From Streptomyces albiflavescens (GTDB taxonomy: Bacteria; Actinomycetota; Actinomycetes; Streptomycetales; Streptomycetaceae), in assembly GCF_014645835.1 (NCBI RefSeq), contig NZ_BMMM01000010.1, forward strand, positions 1-64,000: a DNA stretch of 64,000 bases. Direction: 5' to 3'. A model generated the notes under the pieces. That model was not told the origin of the DNA, searched no databases, and was given only the letters and a program-made list of their open reading frames with translations. The translations under genes and the position numbers were made by a program. Below, piece by piece: positions 8,119 through 16,653 of this stretch; within the stretch, counting starts at the first letter, position 1, and the number at the start of each line of letters is the position of its first letter.

Positions 8119-8439
8119 TCACGAGCAGCGCGGCGCGACGTAGCCGTCGCTGCCCGTCTTCACGTACACGTCCGCCACGAACTGCGCGTTGGCGATGTTG
8201 TCCCAGATGTTCGACGTACCGTACGGACCGCTGACGGACTCCCCCGGGCACTGGCAGCGGATCGGGATGCTCGAGCCCGCCGGCAGAGTGCGGACGACCC
8301 GGTAGTGCGTGCCCGGGCCGCTGCGGACGTTGACGCTGTAACCCGGTGCGATCGGGTACGTGCGCGTCACTTCCGCGCTCAGCGGCTCCGCGCCGGCCGT
8401 CTCCCCCGCACCCGTGATCTCTACGTCTTCCATGGCCAT
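8119..8439 (-). CDS. SH3-like domain protein without signal peptide
   Basis: A 106-aa paralogue of the preceding secreted protein, sharing the NVRSGPG motif, the GPYGTSNIWDNI segment and the same cysteine spacing. The ATG at 8439 follows a clear GGGGGAGG. The N-terminal 30 residues are polar and acidic, with no hydrophobic stretch; the longest in-frame extension (to 8523) also lacks a signal peptide. The protein is either cytoplasmic or exported by another route. Confidence 0.8.
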   Translation of the reverse strand: MAMEDVEITGAGETAGAEPLSAEVTRTYPIAPGYSVNVRSGPGTHYRVVRTLPAGSSIPIRCQCPGESVSGPYGTSNIWDNIANAQFVADVYVKTGSDGYVAPRCS

Positions 8440-8574
8440 CCTGGCCTCCCCCGTTGAATGGTTCACGCCAAATTCATGCTGAGCGCCGAGGCTAGCAAGC
8501 CATCGAGGTTTCGCACGAAGCATCGACTAGGCTCTGCGCGTCGCGCACGCGGACGAACCACACGGGGGTGAGTG

Positions 8575-10728
8575 ATGCCGCCACAGCGCAGCACCGATAC
8601 GGACCCGGAAGCGGAACATCCGCGCTACGCCGGGCAGTACCTGCTGGAGGCGGAACTCGGCTCCGGTGGCATGGGCATCGTGCATCTGGCACGGTCCGCC
8701 TCCGGGTTGCGGCTCGCCGTCAAAGTCGTGCACACCGAGTTTTCCCAAGACCCCGAGTTCCGGGGGCGGTTCAAGCAGGAAGTCGCGGCCGCCCGGCGCG
8801 TCAGCGGTGCCTTCACCGCGCCCGTCGTGGACGCCGATCCCGAGGCCGACCACCCATGGATGGCAACGCTGTTCATCCCCGGCCCGACCCTCGCCGAGCA
8901 CGTGAAGCGGAATGGTGCGCTGGCGCCCGCTCGGCTGCGCCATCTCATGGCGGGTCTCGCCGAGGCCCTGCGGGACATTCATCGGGCCGGGGTCGTACAT
9001 CGAGATCTCAAACCCAGCAACGTCCTGCTGGCCGGCGACGGGCCGAAAGTCATCGACTTCGGTATCTCGCGGCCTTCCGACAGTGAATTGCGGACGGAGA
9101 CAGGGAAGTTGATCGGCACTCCGCCGTTCATGGCTCCCGAACAATTCCGCAGGCCACGGCAGGTCGGTCCGGCCGCCGATGTCTTCGCGCTGGGCTCGGT
9201 GATCGTGCACGCGGCCACCGGGAGCGGGCCCTTCGACTCCGACAGCCCCTATCTCGTCGCATATCAAGTCGTCCATGACGAGCCGGACTTGACAGGCGTA
9301 CCGGAGGATTTGGTCGACCTGGTCTCCCGCTGTCTCGCCAAGGAGCCCGAGGACCGGCCCACGCCGGACGAGCTGATGACGGCGCTGCGGTCGGTTTCGG
9401 CCTCGTACGACACCCAGGCGTTCATACCCGAACAGCGCACCCCGAGTGGGGAGTCGGCACGGTCCGGGAAAGGGAATGCTCCGGAGCCGAAGCGCGAGCG
9501 CCCGGATCAGAAGGACGACCGCACTCATTCGGGTGCCAGGAAGCTTCCCGGTCGGCGGCGGTGGCTTCCCGCTGCCATCGCCACCGCCGTGCTCGCCGTC
9601 GCAGCCGGCGCCTTCGTCTTCCTCGGCGAGTCGGAGACACCGGCCCCGGAGAAACCGGCCGGACAGCGGACGCAAAGCAGCTTCCGGCCCTGGGAGGCCG
9701 AGCTGACTGCCGACGGTGTCAAGGCCGATGGCCAGCCGCAGTGCACATACGCGCCCCACGAGTTGTACTGCATCCGACCTGGCGTGCTGGCCGCCGCGGT
9801 CGATGCCACGCACGGCAAGGTGCTGTGGTCACGGGGCGACCCTGGGTGGCAGCCCACCGACGTGACCCAGCCGCCGGTGCTCTCCGGCGGGCTCCTGCAC
9901 GTCCTCAGCCGGGGTGGAGAGCGGCTGACGGCGCTGGATCCCGCCACGGGCACGACCCGTTGGAGCCACAACGTCACTCGCTACCAGGGCCGCATCGCCT
10001 ACGCCGGCGGCATCATCCTGCTCACCGGCCCCGACTCCAAGGTCACCGCACTGGACGCGGCAACCGGCGAAGAGAAATGGCAACACACCATCCCGGGGCA
10101 GTCGTTGCCGAACTTCTCCTCGTACGAGGACGGAGTCGCCTACGCGGTGACATCGGCCGGGCACGAGACCCGAGTGGCCGAGGTGGACCCGGTGACCGGT
10201 GCGATGCGCTGGCAGCGGGTCTTGGACGGGGCACTGACCCCCGTCGGGGCTCATGACGGCGTGGTCTGGTTCATGTCGACGGCCACCGACACCTACACGA
10301 GCGCCGTCGTGCGATACGACGTCGCCGACCGCAAGGTCAGCCGCATCGCGCTGCGCTATCCGCTGCCCGGGGCGCAGGCCGTCGTACAGGGGAACACGGC
10401 GTATCTGCTGGCCGACGGCGGCGCGCTGGTGGCCGTGAACACCAAGACGTCGGCCCAGCTCTGGCGGGTGGAGACATCCGTCAGCTGGGCCTCGGCCCCC
10501 GTCGTGGTCGGACACCGCCTCTACCTCACTGCCGTGGACGGACGGCTCCTCGCCATCGACACCGCCCACGGCACCCTGCTCGGCCAGACGAAGGCCCGCC
10601 TGGGTGACCAGCGGGGCTCGCTGGTCAACGTCCTCCCCGCTCCACTCCCCGCCAACGGCAAGATCTACTCAACCGCCCCCGACGGCTCCCTCTTCGCAGT
10701 GGACGCCCGCGACCCCTCGGCCTGGTGA
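8575..10728 (+). CDS. Ser/Thr protein kinase with extracellular PQQ-like beta-propeller
   Basis: A 718-aa bitopic receptor kinase. The cytoplasmic kinase domain (about 20-285) shows the glycine loop GSGGMG, the catalytic loop HRDLKPSN from residue 142 and DFG at 161-163, all intact. A low-complexity linker leads to one transmembrane segment at about 328-345. The outside part (about 370-718) has repeated blades of the type ALDAATG and W(S/Q)H, as in PQQ-like propellers. It probably senses an external ligand or cell-wall state. Start ATG 8575; GTG 8572 is an alternative. It stands alone, convergent with ilvD. Confidence 0.93.
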   Translation: MPPQRSTDTDPEAEHPRYAGQYLLEAELGSGGMGIVHLARSASGLRLAVKVVHTEFSQDPEFRGRFKQEVAAARRVSGAFTAPVVDADPEADHPWMATLFIPGPTLAEHVKRNGALAPARLRHLMAGLAEALRDIHRAGVVHRDLKPSNVLLAGDGPKVIDFGISRPSDSELRTETGKLIGTPPFMAPEQFRRPRQVGPAADVFALGSVIVHAATGSGPFDSDSPYLVAYQVVHDEPDLTGVPEDLVDLVSRCLAKEPEDRPTPDELMTALRSVSASYDTQAFIPEQRTPSGESARSGKGNAPEPKRERPDQKDDRTHSGARKLPGRRRWLPAAIATAVLAVAAGAFVFLGESETPAPEKPAGQRTQSSFRPWEAELTADGVKADGQPQCTYAPHELYCIRPGVLAAAVDATHGKVLWSRGDPGWQPTDVTQPPVLSGGLLHVLSRGGERLTALDPATGTTRWSHNVTRYQGRIAYAGGIILLTGPDSKVTALDAATGEEKWQHTIPGQSLPNFSSYEDGVAYAVTSAGHETRVAEVDPVTGAMRWQRVLDGALTPVGAHDGVVWFMSTATDTYTSAVVRYDVADRKVSRIALRYPLPGAQAVVQGNTAYLLADGGALVAVNTKTSAQLWRVETSVSWASAPVVVGHRLYLTAVDGRLLAIDTAHGTLLGQTKARLGDQRGSLVNVLPAPLPANGKIYSTAPDGSLFAVDARDPSAW

Positions 10729-10744
10729 GACGGAAGAACGGAAA

Positions 10745-10772
10745 GGGGGCCGCTCCCGAAGGAGCGGCCCCC
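10745..10772. terminator. Bidirectional terminator hairpin between kinase gene and ilvD
   Basis: A perfect 12-bp stem (10745-10756 with 10761-10772) with a CGAA tetraloop lies between two convergent genes. It has no T-tract, as is usual in Streptomyces. Confidence 0.8.
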
Positions 10773-10783
10773 GGCCCAAGGCG

Positions 10784-12637
10784 TCAGCCCAGCTTCGAGA
10801 CGTCCCGCACCGCGCCCTTGTCCGCGCTCGTGGCCATCGCGGCGTAGGCACGCAGCGCGGCCGTGACCTTGCGCTCGCGGTTGGCCGGGGCGTAGACGCC
10901 GTTGAGGGCGTCCCGGCGTGCGGTCAGCTCCTCGTCCGACACGAGCAGTTCGATCGACCGGTTGGGGATGTCGATGCGGATGCGATCGCCGTCCTGGACC
11001 AGGGCGATGGTGCCGCCGGAGGCCGCCTCGGGGGAGGCGTGGCCGATGGACAGGCCGGAGGTGCCGCCGGAGAAGCGGCCGTCGGTGATCAGGGCGCAGG
11101 TCTTGCCGAGGCCGCGGCCCTTGAGGAAGGAGGTCGGGTAGAGCATCTCCTGCATACCCGGGCCGCCCTTGGGGCCCTCGTAGCGGATGACCACGACGTC
11201 GCCGTCCGTGACCTGCTTGTTGAGGATCTTCTCGACGGCTTCTTCCTGCGACTCGCAGACGACCGCCGGGCCCTCGAAGGTCCAGATCGACTCGTCGACG
11301 CCGGCCGTCTTCACGACGCAGCCGTCGACCGCCAGGTTGCCCTTCAGGACCGCCAGGCCGCCGTCCTTGGAGTACGCGTGCTCGGCGGAGCGGATGCAGC
11401 CGTTCTCGGCGTCCTCGTCGAGGGCCTCCCAGCGCTCGGACTGGGAGAAGGCCTCGGCGGAGCGGACGCAGCCGGGGGCGGCGTGCCACAGCTCGATCGC
11501 CTCGGGGGACGGGGAGCCGGCGCGCACGTCCCACGTCTTCAGCCAGTCGGAGAGGGACGGGCTGTGGACCGAGTGGACGTCCTCGTTGAGCAGGCCGGCG
11601 CGGTGCAGTTCGCCGAGCAGGGCCGGGATGCCGCCCGCGCGGTGCACGTCTTCCATGTAGTACGTGCGGTCCTTCGCGACGTTCGGGGCGACCTTGGCGA
11701 GGCACGGCACGCGGCGCGAGACCTCGTTGATCTCGTCCAGGCCGAAGGGGACGCCCGCCTCCTGGGCGGCGGCCAGCAGGTGAAGGATCGTGTTGGTGGA
11801 GCCGCCCATCGCGATGTCGAGGGCCATGGCGTTCTCGAACGCGGCGTGCGTGGCGATGTTGCGGGGCAGGACCGACTCGTCGTCCTGGTCGTAGTAGCGG
11901 CGCGTGATGTCGACGACCGTGCGGGCCGCGTCCTCGTACAGGCCCTTGCGGGCCGTGTGCGTGGCGAGGACCGAGCCGTTGCCGGGGAGGGACAGGCCGA
12001 TCGCCTCGGTCAGGCAGTTCATCGAGTTGGCGGTGAACATGCCGGAGCAGGAGCCGCAGGTCGGACAGGCGTTCTCCTCGATACGGAGGATGTCCTCGTC
12101 CGAGATCTTGTCGTTCACGGCGTCGGAGATCGCGTCGACCAGGTCGAGGGTGCGGACCGTGCCGTCGACCAGGGTCGCGCGGCCGGACTCCATGGGGCCG
12201 CCGGAGACGAAGACCGTCGGGATGTTCAGGCGCAGGGCCGCCATCAGCATGCCGGGGGTGATCTTGTCGCAGTTCGAGATGCAGATCAGGGCGTCGGCGC
12301 AGTGGGCCTCGACCATGTACTCGACCGAGTCCGCGATCAGGTCACGGGAGGGCAGGGAGTACAGCATGCCGCCGTGGCCCATCGCGATGCCGTCGTCGAC
12401 CGCGATCGTGTTGAACTCGCGCGCGATGCCCCCGGCCGCCGTGATCGCCTCGCTGACGATGCGGCCGACCGGCTGCAGGTGGGTGTGGCCCGGCACGAAC
12501 TCCGTGAAGGAGTTGGCGACCGCGATGATCGGCTTCCGTCCGATGTCCGCGCCCGGTACACCGGAGGCGCGCATAAGGGCGCGTGCGCCCGCCATGTTGC
12601 GGCCGTGGGTGACTGTGCGGGACCTCAGCTCGGGCAT
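10784..12637 (-). CDS. ilvD: Dihydroxy-acid dehydratase
   Basis: Iron-sulfur enzyme of branched-chain amino-acid synthesis that dehydrates 2,3-dihydroxy acids to 2-keto acids. The protein is 617 aa, the usual length. Cluster-binding cysteines are visible in CISNCDK (Cys 119 and 123) and in the CPTCGSCSGMF segment near residue 190. The ATG at 12637 is chosen because GAAGGAGCG precedes it; a longer frame to 12706 lacks a ribosome site. It is monocistronic here, away from other ilv genes. Confidence 0.96.
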   Translation of the reverse strand: MPELRSRTVTHGRNMAGARALMRASGVPGADIGRKPIIAVANSFTEFVPGHTHLQPVGRIVSEAITAAGGIAREFNTIAVDDGIAMGHGGMLYSLPSRDLIADSVEYMVEAHCADALICISNCDKITPGMLMAALRLNIPTVFVSGGPMESGRATLVDGTVRTLDLVDAISDAVNDKISDEDILRIEENACPTCGSCSGMFTANSMNCLTEAIGLSLPGNGSVLATHTARKGLYEDAARTVVDITRRYYDQDDESVLPRNIATHAAFENAMALDIAMGGSTNTILHLLAAAQEAGVPFGLDEINEVSRRVPCLAKVAPNVAKDRTYYMEDVHRAGGIPALLGELHRAGLLNEDVHSVHSPSLSDWLKTWDVRAGSPSPEAIELWHAAPGCVRSAEAFSQSERWEALDEDAENGCIRSAEHAYSKDGGLAVLKGNLAVDGCVVKTAGVDESIWTFEGPAVVCESQEEAVEKILNKQVTDGDVVVIRYEGPKGGPGMQEMLYPTSFLKGRGLGKTCALITDGRFSGGTSGLSIGHASPEAASGGTIALVQDGDRIRIDIPNRSIELLVSDEELTARRDALNGVYAPANRERKVTAALRAYAAMATSADKGAVRDVSKLG

Positions 12638-12830
12638 CGTCGCTCGCTCCTTCGGGGAGGCATGAGGAGAGTTATGGCTGATGTCGAGCGTACGCCCGTG
12701 CTCCACGATCCGGACAGGCCGTCCGGAATACGGGACGGACGTCTCGGTCAGCGGCCACCGTCACACGGCATACGCCCTTGTCAGCGGCTTTCCGGTGAAA
12801 CCGCTGTCCGCTGCAGGTGTGCCCGGTCGC

Positions 12831-13448
12831 TCACGGGTTCGTCAGGTGTCCCTGTACGACCGGGGCGACCCGCCCGATGATCCGCTCCGGCTCCGCCGAA
12901 GCCAGCGGTTCCACCTTGATCACATACCGCAGCATCGCGACCCCGACGAGCTGGGCGGCGGCCAGCTCCGCGCGCAGTTCGGCGTCCGGAAGGTCGAGCC
13001 GGCCGGCGATGCGGCGCAGCAGCTGGGTGGCGATGAGACGGCGGAAGACGGCGGCAGCGGTCTCGTTGTTCACGGCGGAGCGGACGATCGCCAGGAGCGG
13101 CGTACGGGTCGCCGGGTTCTCCCAGATGCCGAAGATGAAGCGGGTCAGGCGCTCGCCGACACCGTCGAGGGGACCCTCCTCGACCGCGGCCGGGGCGGCC
13201 AGGGCGGGGGCGAAGGCCACCTCGATGGCCGCCTCGAAGACCTGCTCCTTGGTGCCGAAGTAGTGGTGCACGAGCGCGGAGTCCACTCCGGCGGCCTTGG
13301 CGATGCCGCGGACCGACGTCTTCTCGTAGCCGCGCTCGGAGAACTCCTCGCGGGCCGCCTCCAGGATGCGGTCACGGGTGGCGGGGGCCGCCTCCGTCTC
13401 CGTACGGGAAGGGCGTCCCCGGCCTCGGCGAGGGGCGGCGTCCGTCAC
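12831..13448 (-). CDS. TetR family transcriptional regulator
   Basis: A 205-aa repressor-type protein. The N-terminal helix-turn-helix (about 22-68) reads RDRILEAAREEFSERGYEKT and continues with the typical recognition helix and HHYFGTKEQ. The C-terminal ligand domain resembles the TetR_C_11 type. The GTG start overlaps the stop of the upstream TIM-barrel gene (GTGA, 13445-13448), so the two are translationally coupled and probably functionally linked. The effector is unknown. Confidence 0.9.
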   Translation of the reverse strand: MTDAAPRRGRGRPSRTETEAAPATRDRILEAAREEFSERGYEKTSVRGIAKAAGVDSALVHHYFGTKEQVFEAAIEVAFAPALAAPAAVEEGPLDGVGERLTRFIFGIWENPATRTPLLAIVRSAVNNETAAAVFRRLIATQLLRRIAGRLDLPDAELRAELAAAQLVGVAMLRYVIKVEPLASAEPERIIGRVAPVVQGHLTNP

Positions 13449-14269
13449 CGGCGCGGCACCTTCACCGCGGAGGCGAGGTGGAGCCGGGTGAAGGCCAGCG
13501 CCTCCGCCAGGTCGGCCTCGCGCTCGGCGCTCGACATCGCGCGGCGGGTGTTGACCTCGATGACGACGTGGCCGTCGAAGCCGGAGAGCGCGAGGCGCTC
13601 CAGGAGCTCGGCGCAGGGCTGGGTGCCGCGGCCCGGGACCAGGTGCTCGTCCTTGTTGGAGCCGTTGCCGTCGGCGAGGTGGACGTGGCCGAGGCGGTCG
13701 CCCATGCGGTCGATCATGTGCAGGGCGTCGGTGCGGGCGGTCGAGGTGTGGCTGAGGTCGACGGTGAAGTGACGGTAGTCGTCCTTCGTCACGTCCCAGT
13801 CGGGGGCGTACGCGAGCATCTCGCGGTCGCGGTAGCGCCAGGGGTACATGTTCTCGACGGCGAACCGTACGTCCGTCTCGTTCGCCATCCGCCAGATCCC
13901 GCTGACGAAGTCGCGGGCGTACTGGCGCTGCCAGCGGAACGGGGGGTGGACGACCACGGTCGACGCGCCGAGCTTCTCCGCCGCCGCCCGGGCGCGCTGG
14001 AGCTTGACCCACGGGTCGGTGGACCAGACGCGCTGGGTGATCAGCAGACAGGGGGCGTGGACGGCGAGGATCGGGACCTCGTGATAGTCGCTGAGTCTGC
14101 GCAGTGCCTCGATGTCCTGGCTGACCGGGTCGGTCCACACCATGACCTCGACACCGTCGTAGCCGAGGCGCGCGGCGATCTCGAAGGCCGTCGCCGTCGA
14201 CTCCGGGTACACGGAGGCCGTGGACAGCGCGACCTTCGCATCCGGGATGCGCACCACTGGTTCTGCCAC
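13445..14269 (-). CDS. Sugar phosphate isomerase/epimerase-like TIM-barrel protein
   Basis: A 274-aa protein of the xylose isomerase-like/AP endonuclease family 2 barrel. Metal-site features are present: the His in AVHAP, VVHPP with an HPPF motif, AVENM, the DLSH motif, and GHVHLADG. These suggest a divalent-metal isomerase or epimerase on an unknown sugar-like substrate. It is the first gene of a two-gene operon with the TetR regulator. Confidence 0.85.
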   Translation of the reverse strand: MAEPVVRIPDAKVALSTASVYPESTATAFEIAARLGYDGVEVMVWTDPVSQDIEALRRLSDYHEVPILAVHAPCLLITQRVWSTDPWVKLQRARAAAEKLGASTVVVHPPFRWQRQYARDFVSGIWRMANETDVRFAVENMYPWRYRDREMLAYAPDWDVTKDDYRHFTVDLSHTSTARTDALHMIDRMGDRLGHVHLADGNGSNKDEHLVPGRGTQPCAELLERLALSGFDGHVVIEVNTRRAMSSAEREADLAEALAFTRLHLASAVKVPRR

Positions 14270-14533
14270 GAGGGACAGAGTACGGGTTGCGTCCGGCGGT
14301 TGGCCGTGGGTGGCGGGCGTTGGCCGGGGGTTGTCGGTGGCCCCCGGCCTGGGAGGGACGGGTCGGCTTTCCGCAGGCCTGGAGCGGGCCGGCCCACGGC
14401 CGGGCGCCTCTTCGCCGTTGCGAGGTTTCCCTGTGCGCGAGTGCGGGTGGTGTGGGGATGGTCACGCCCGCCCGCGCGGTGGAGCCGCGTGATGTGGCAG
14501 CCCCGCCCCCCGGCGGAGCCGCGTTGATCTCAC
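14270..14533. other. GC-rich non-coding stretch upstream of the TIM-barrel gene
   Basis: No supported gene. It should hold the promoter of the TIM-barrel/TetR operon near 14270-14330, but I cannot place its boxes. The rest is GC-rich low-complexity sequence. Confidence 0.4.
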
Positions 14534-14563
14534 AGACCCGCGCCCTCGGCGGGGCGCGGGTCT
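14534..14563. terminator. Hairpin downstream of the Ppx/GppA gene
   Basis: An 11-bp perfect stem (14534-14544 with 14553-14563) and 8-base loop. It probably terminates the minus-strand phosphatase gene, whose stop is at 14678; the MITE-like element now lies between the two. Confidence 0.6.
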
Positions 14564-14575
14564 GACCCCCTGCCT

Positions 14576-14680
14576 TAGGGGGTTTCTGATGGGTCTCCGT
14601 GGAAGAAGGAGCGGCGTTCGGTGCGTGCTCGCGGCGTGCCGGGTGTCGCGACGCCGCGGAGATCCATCAGAAGCCCCCTA
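14576..14680. mobile_element. MITE-like hairpin element 2 (105 bp)
   Basis: Inverted repeats of 27 bp (14576-14602 and 14654-14680), three mismatches, enclose a 51-bp centre. The centre holds the 33-bp core (14611-14643) that matches element 1 at 30 of 33 positions, although the terminal repeats differ. The right end is CTAG and supplies the TAG stop codon of the adjacent minus-strand phosphatase gene. There is no coding capacity. Confidence 0.72.
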
Positions 14681-15610
14681 GTCCGATGCCATGTGGTCCA
14701 GGCGCCGCAGGATGACGCCCTCCCGCAGCGCCCACGGGCAGATCTCCACGCTCTCCACGCCGAAGAGGTCCATCGCGCCCTCGGCCACGAGGGCACCGGC
14801 CAGGAGCTGGCCCGAGCGGCTCGGGGAGACACCGGGGAGTGCGGCGCGCTCCTCGGCGGTCATCGAAGTGAGGCGGGGGACCCAGTCCTCGAGGGAGCGG
14901 CGCTTGAGCTCGCGCTGGACGTACAGGCCATCCGTGGAGCGCGCGGCGCCGGCGATGCGGGCGAGCGCCTTGAAGGTCTTGGAGGTGGCGACCACGTGGT
15001 CGGGGGCGCCGAAGCGGCTGAACTCGCCGACCGTCCGTGCGATCTGCGCCCGCACATGGCGGCGCAGCGCCTTGACGTCGGCGGGGTCGGACGGATCGCT
15101 GGGGAGCCAGCCCGCGGTCAGCCGTCCGGCGCCGAGCGGCAGCGACACGGCCGCGTCCGGCTCCTCGTCTATGCCGTACGCGATCTCCAGGGAGCCGCCG
15201 CCGATGTCGAGGACGAGTAGCTTGCCCGCGGACCAGCCGAACCAGCGGCGGGCGGCCAGGAAGGTGAGCCGGGCCTCCTCCTCACCGGTGAGGACCTGGA
15301 GCTCGACACCGGTCTCGGCGTGCACCCGGGCCAGTACGTCATCGGCGTTGCTGGCCTCGCGCACGGCGGAGGTCGCGAACGGCAGCAGGGCCTCGACGCC
15401 CTTGTCCTCGGCGGCCTCCAGCGCGTCCTGGACCGTTTCGGCCAGTTTCTCGACGCCTTCGGGGCCGATCGCCCCCGTACCGTCGAGGAGTTGGGCAAGC
15501 CGCAATTCGGCCTTGTGCGAATGCGCGGGAAGCGGGCGTGCGCCGGGGTGAGCGTCCACCACCAGCAGATGCACCGTGTTCGAACCCACGTCGAGGACAC
15601 CGAGTCTCAT
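14678..15610 (-). CDS. Ppx/GppA family phosphatase
   Basis: A 310-aa protein of the exopolyphosphatase/guanosine pentaphosphate phosphatase family. It begins with the phosphate-1 motif LGVLDVGSNTVHLLV, has SAVREASN, and the phosphate-2 motif VLDIGGGSLE near residues 133-142. Length fits the short actinobacterial forms that lack the C-terminal HD domain. It hydrolyses polyphosphate or (p)ppGpp-type substrates; which one cannot be told from sequence. ATG at 15610. Confidence 0.92.
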   Translation of the reverse strand: MRLGVLDVGSNTVHLLVVDAHPGARPLPAHSHKAELRLAQLLDGTGAIGPEGVEKLAETVQDALEAAEDKGVEALLPFATSAVREASNADDVLARVHAETGVELQVLTGEEEARLTFLAARRWFGWSAGKLLVLDIGGGSLEIAYGIDEEPDAAVSLPLGAGRLTAGWLPSDPSDPADVKALRRHVRAQIARTVGEFSRFGAPDHVVATSKTFKALARIAGAARSTDGLYVQRELKRRSLEDWVPRLTSMTAEERAALPGVSPSRSGQLLAGALVAEGAMDLFGVESVEICPWALREGVILRRLDHMASD

Positions 15611-15681
15611 ATACGGAACGCTACTGCGCTTACGGCGATCGACCGTCCCCGGAGCGGGCTGAAGCGACTTACCCTGGACGG

Positions 15682-16530
15682 GTGCCAAAGACGAAAAAGG
15701 CGAAGCCCGACAAATCGGCCAAGGGTTCCGCGCAGGCGACGGCCACCAAGTCCAAGAAGTCCCCGAAGAAGACGTCCGTGTCCGACGAGAAGGGGCTCGA
15801 CTTCGCTCGCGCATGGGTGGAATTTCCGGATCCGGCCGATGACGAGCAGGTCTTCCGGTGCGATCTGACATGGCTGACCTCTCGCTGGAACTGCATCTTC
15901 GGAAGCGGCTGCCAGGGCATCCAGGCGGGCCGCGCCGACGACGGCTGCTGCACGCTGGGCGCCCATTTCTCGGACGAGGACGACGAGAAGCGGGTGGCCG
16001 AGCACGTGGCGAGGCTCACGCCGGAGATCTGGCAGCACCATGACGTGGGCGTGGCGACCGGCTGGGTCTCCGAAGACGAGGACGGCGACCGCCAGACCCG
16101 CCCCTACCAGGGCTCGTGCATCTTTCAGAACCGTCCCGGCTTCGCGGGCGGCGCGGGCTGCTCCCTGCACATCCTGGCGTTGCGTGAAGGCCGCGAGCCC
16201 CTTGAGACCAAGCCGGACGTCTGCTGGCAGCTGCCCGTGCGCCGGACGTACGAGTGGATCGACCGGCCCGACGACACCCGGGTGCTCCAGGTCTCCATCG
16301 GCGAGTACGACCGCCGCGGCTGGGGTCCCGGGGGCCACGACCTGCACTGGTGGTGCACGTCGGCGACCTCCGCGCACGGCGCGGGCGACCCGGTGTACGT
16401 CTCGTACCGCCCGGAGCTGATCGAGTTGATGGGCAAGAAGGGGTACGACCGCCTGGTCGAGCTCTGCGAGGAACGGCTGGCCTCGCAGCTGCCGCTGCTG
16501 GCACCGCATCCGGCGGATCCGGTGGCCTGA
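15682..16530 (+). CDS. Conserved cysteine-rich protein, function unknown
   Basis: A 282-aa soluble protein. After a Lys/Ser-rich tail (1-35), the body has clustered cysteines: GSGCQG, DDGCC, GSCIF and GGAGCSLH, plus HDLHWWC. The pattern recalls the iron/zinc-chelating DUF3109-type proteins, but I am not sure of the family. The GTG start at 15682 has no Shine-Dalgarno; TTACCCT at about 15669-15675 could be a -10 for a leaderless transcript. It is divergent from the Ppx/GppA gene. Confidence 0.78.
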   Translation: MPKTKKAKPDKSAKGSAQATATKSKKSPKKTSVSDEKGLDFARAWVEFPDPADDEQVFRCDLTWLTSRWNCIFGSGCQGIQAGRADDGCCTLGAHFSDEDDEKRVAEHVARLTPEIWQHHDVGVATGWVSEDEDGDRQTRPYQGSCIFQNRPGFAGGAGCSLHILALREGREPLETKPDVCWQLPVRRTYEWIDRPDDTRVLQVSIGEYDRRGWGPGGHDLHWWCTSATSAHGAGDPVYVSYRPELIELMGKKGYDRLVELCEERLASQLPLLAPHPADPVA

Positions 16531-16549
16531 CCTCTCCTGGTCCCACATC

Positions 16550-16608
16550 TTCCGGCCGACACGGTCCACCCTTTTCCGGCCGACACGGTCCACCGGCCGA
16601 CACGGTCC
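16550..16608. repeat. 21-bp direct repeats in a convergent intergenic gap
   Basis: Two identical 21-bp units (16550-16570 and 16574-16594) and a 14-bp partial third (16595-16608). Each unit contains GGCCGACACGGTCC. Confidence 0.75.
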
Positions 16609-16653
16609 CTGCCGGCGCTGCCCGGTCCACCGCTCTGCGACGCTTTGTCGGCG

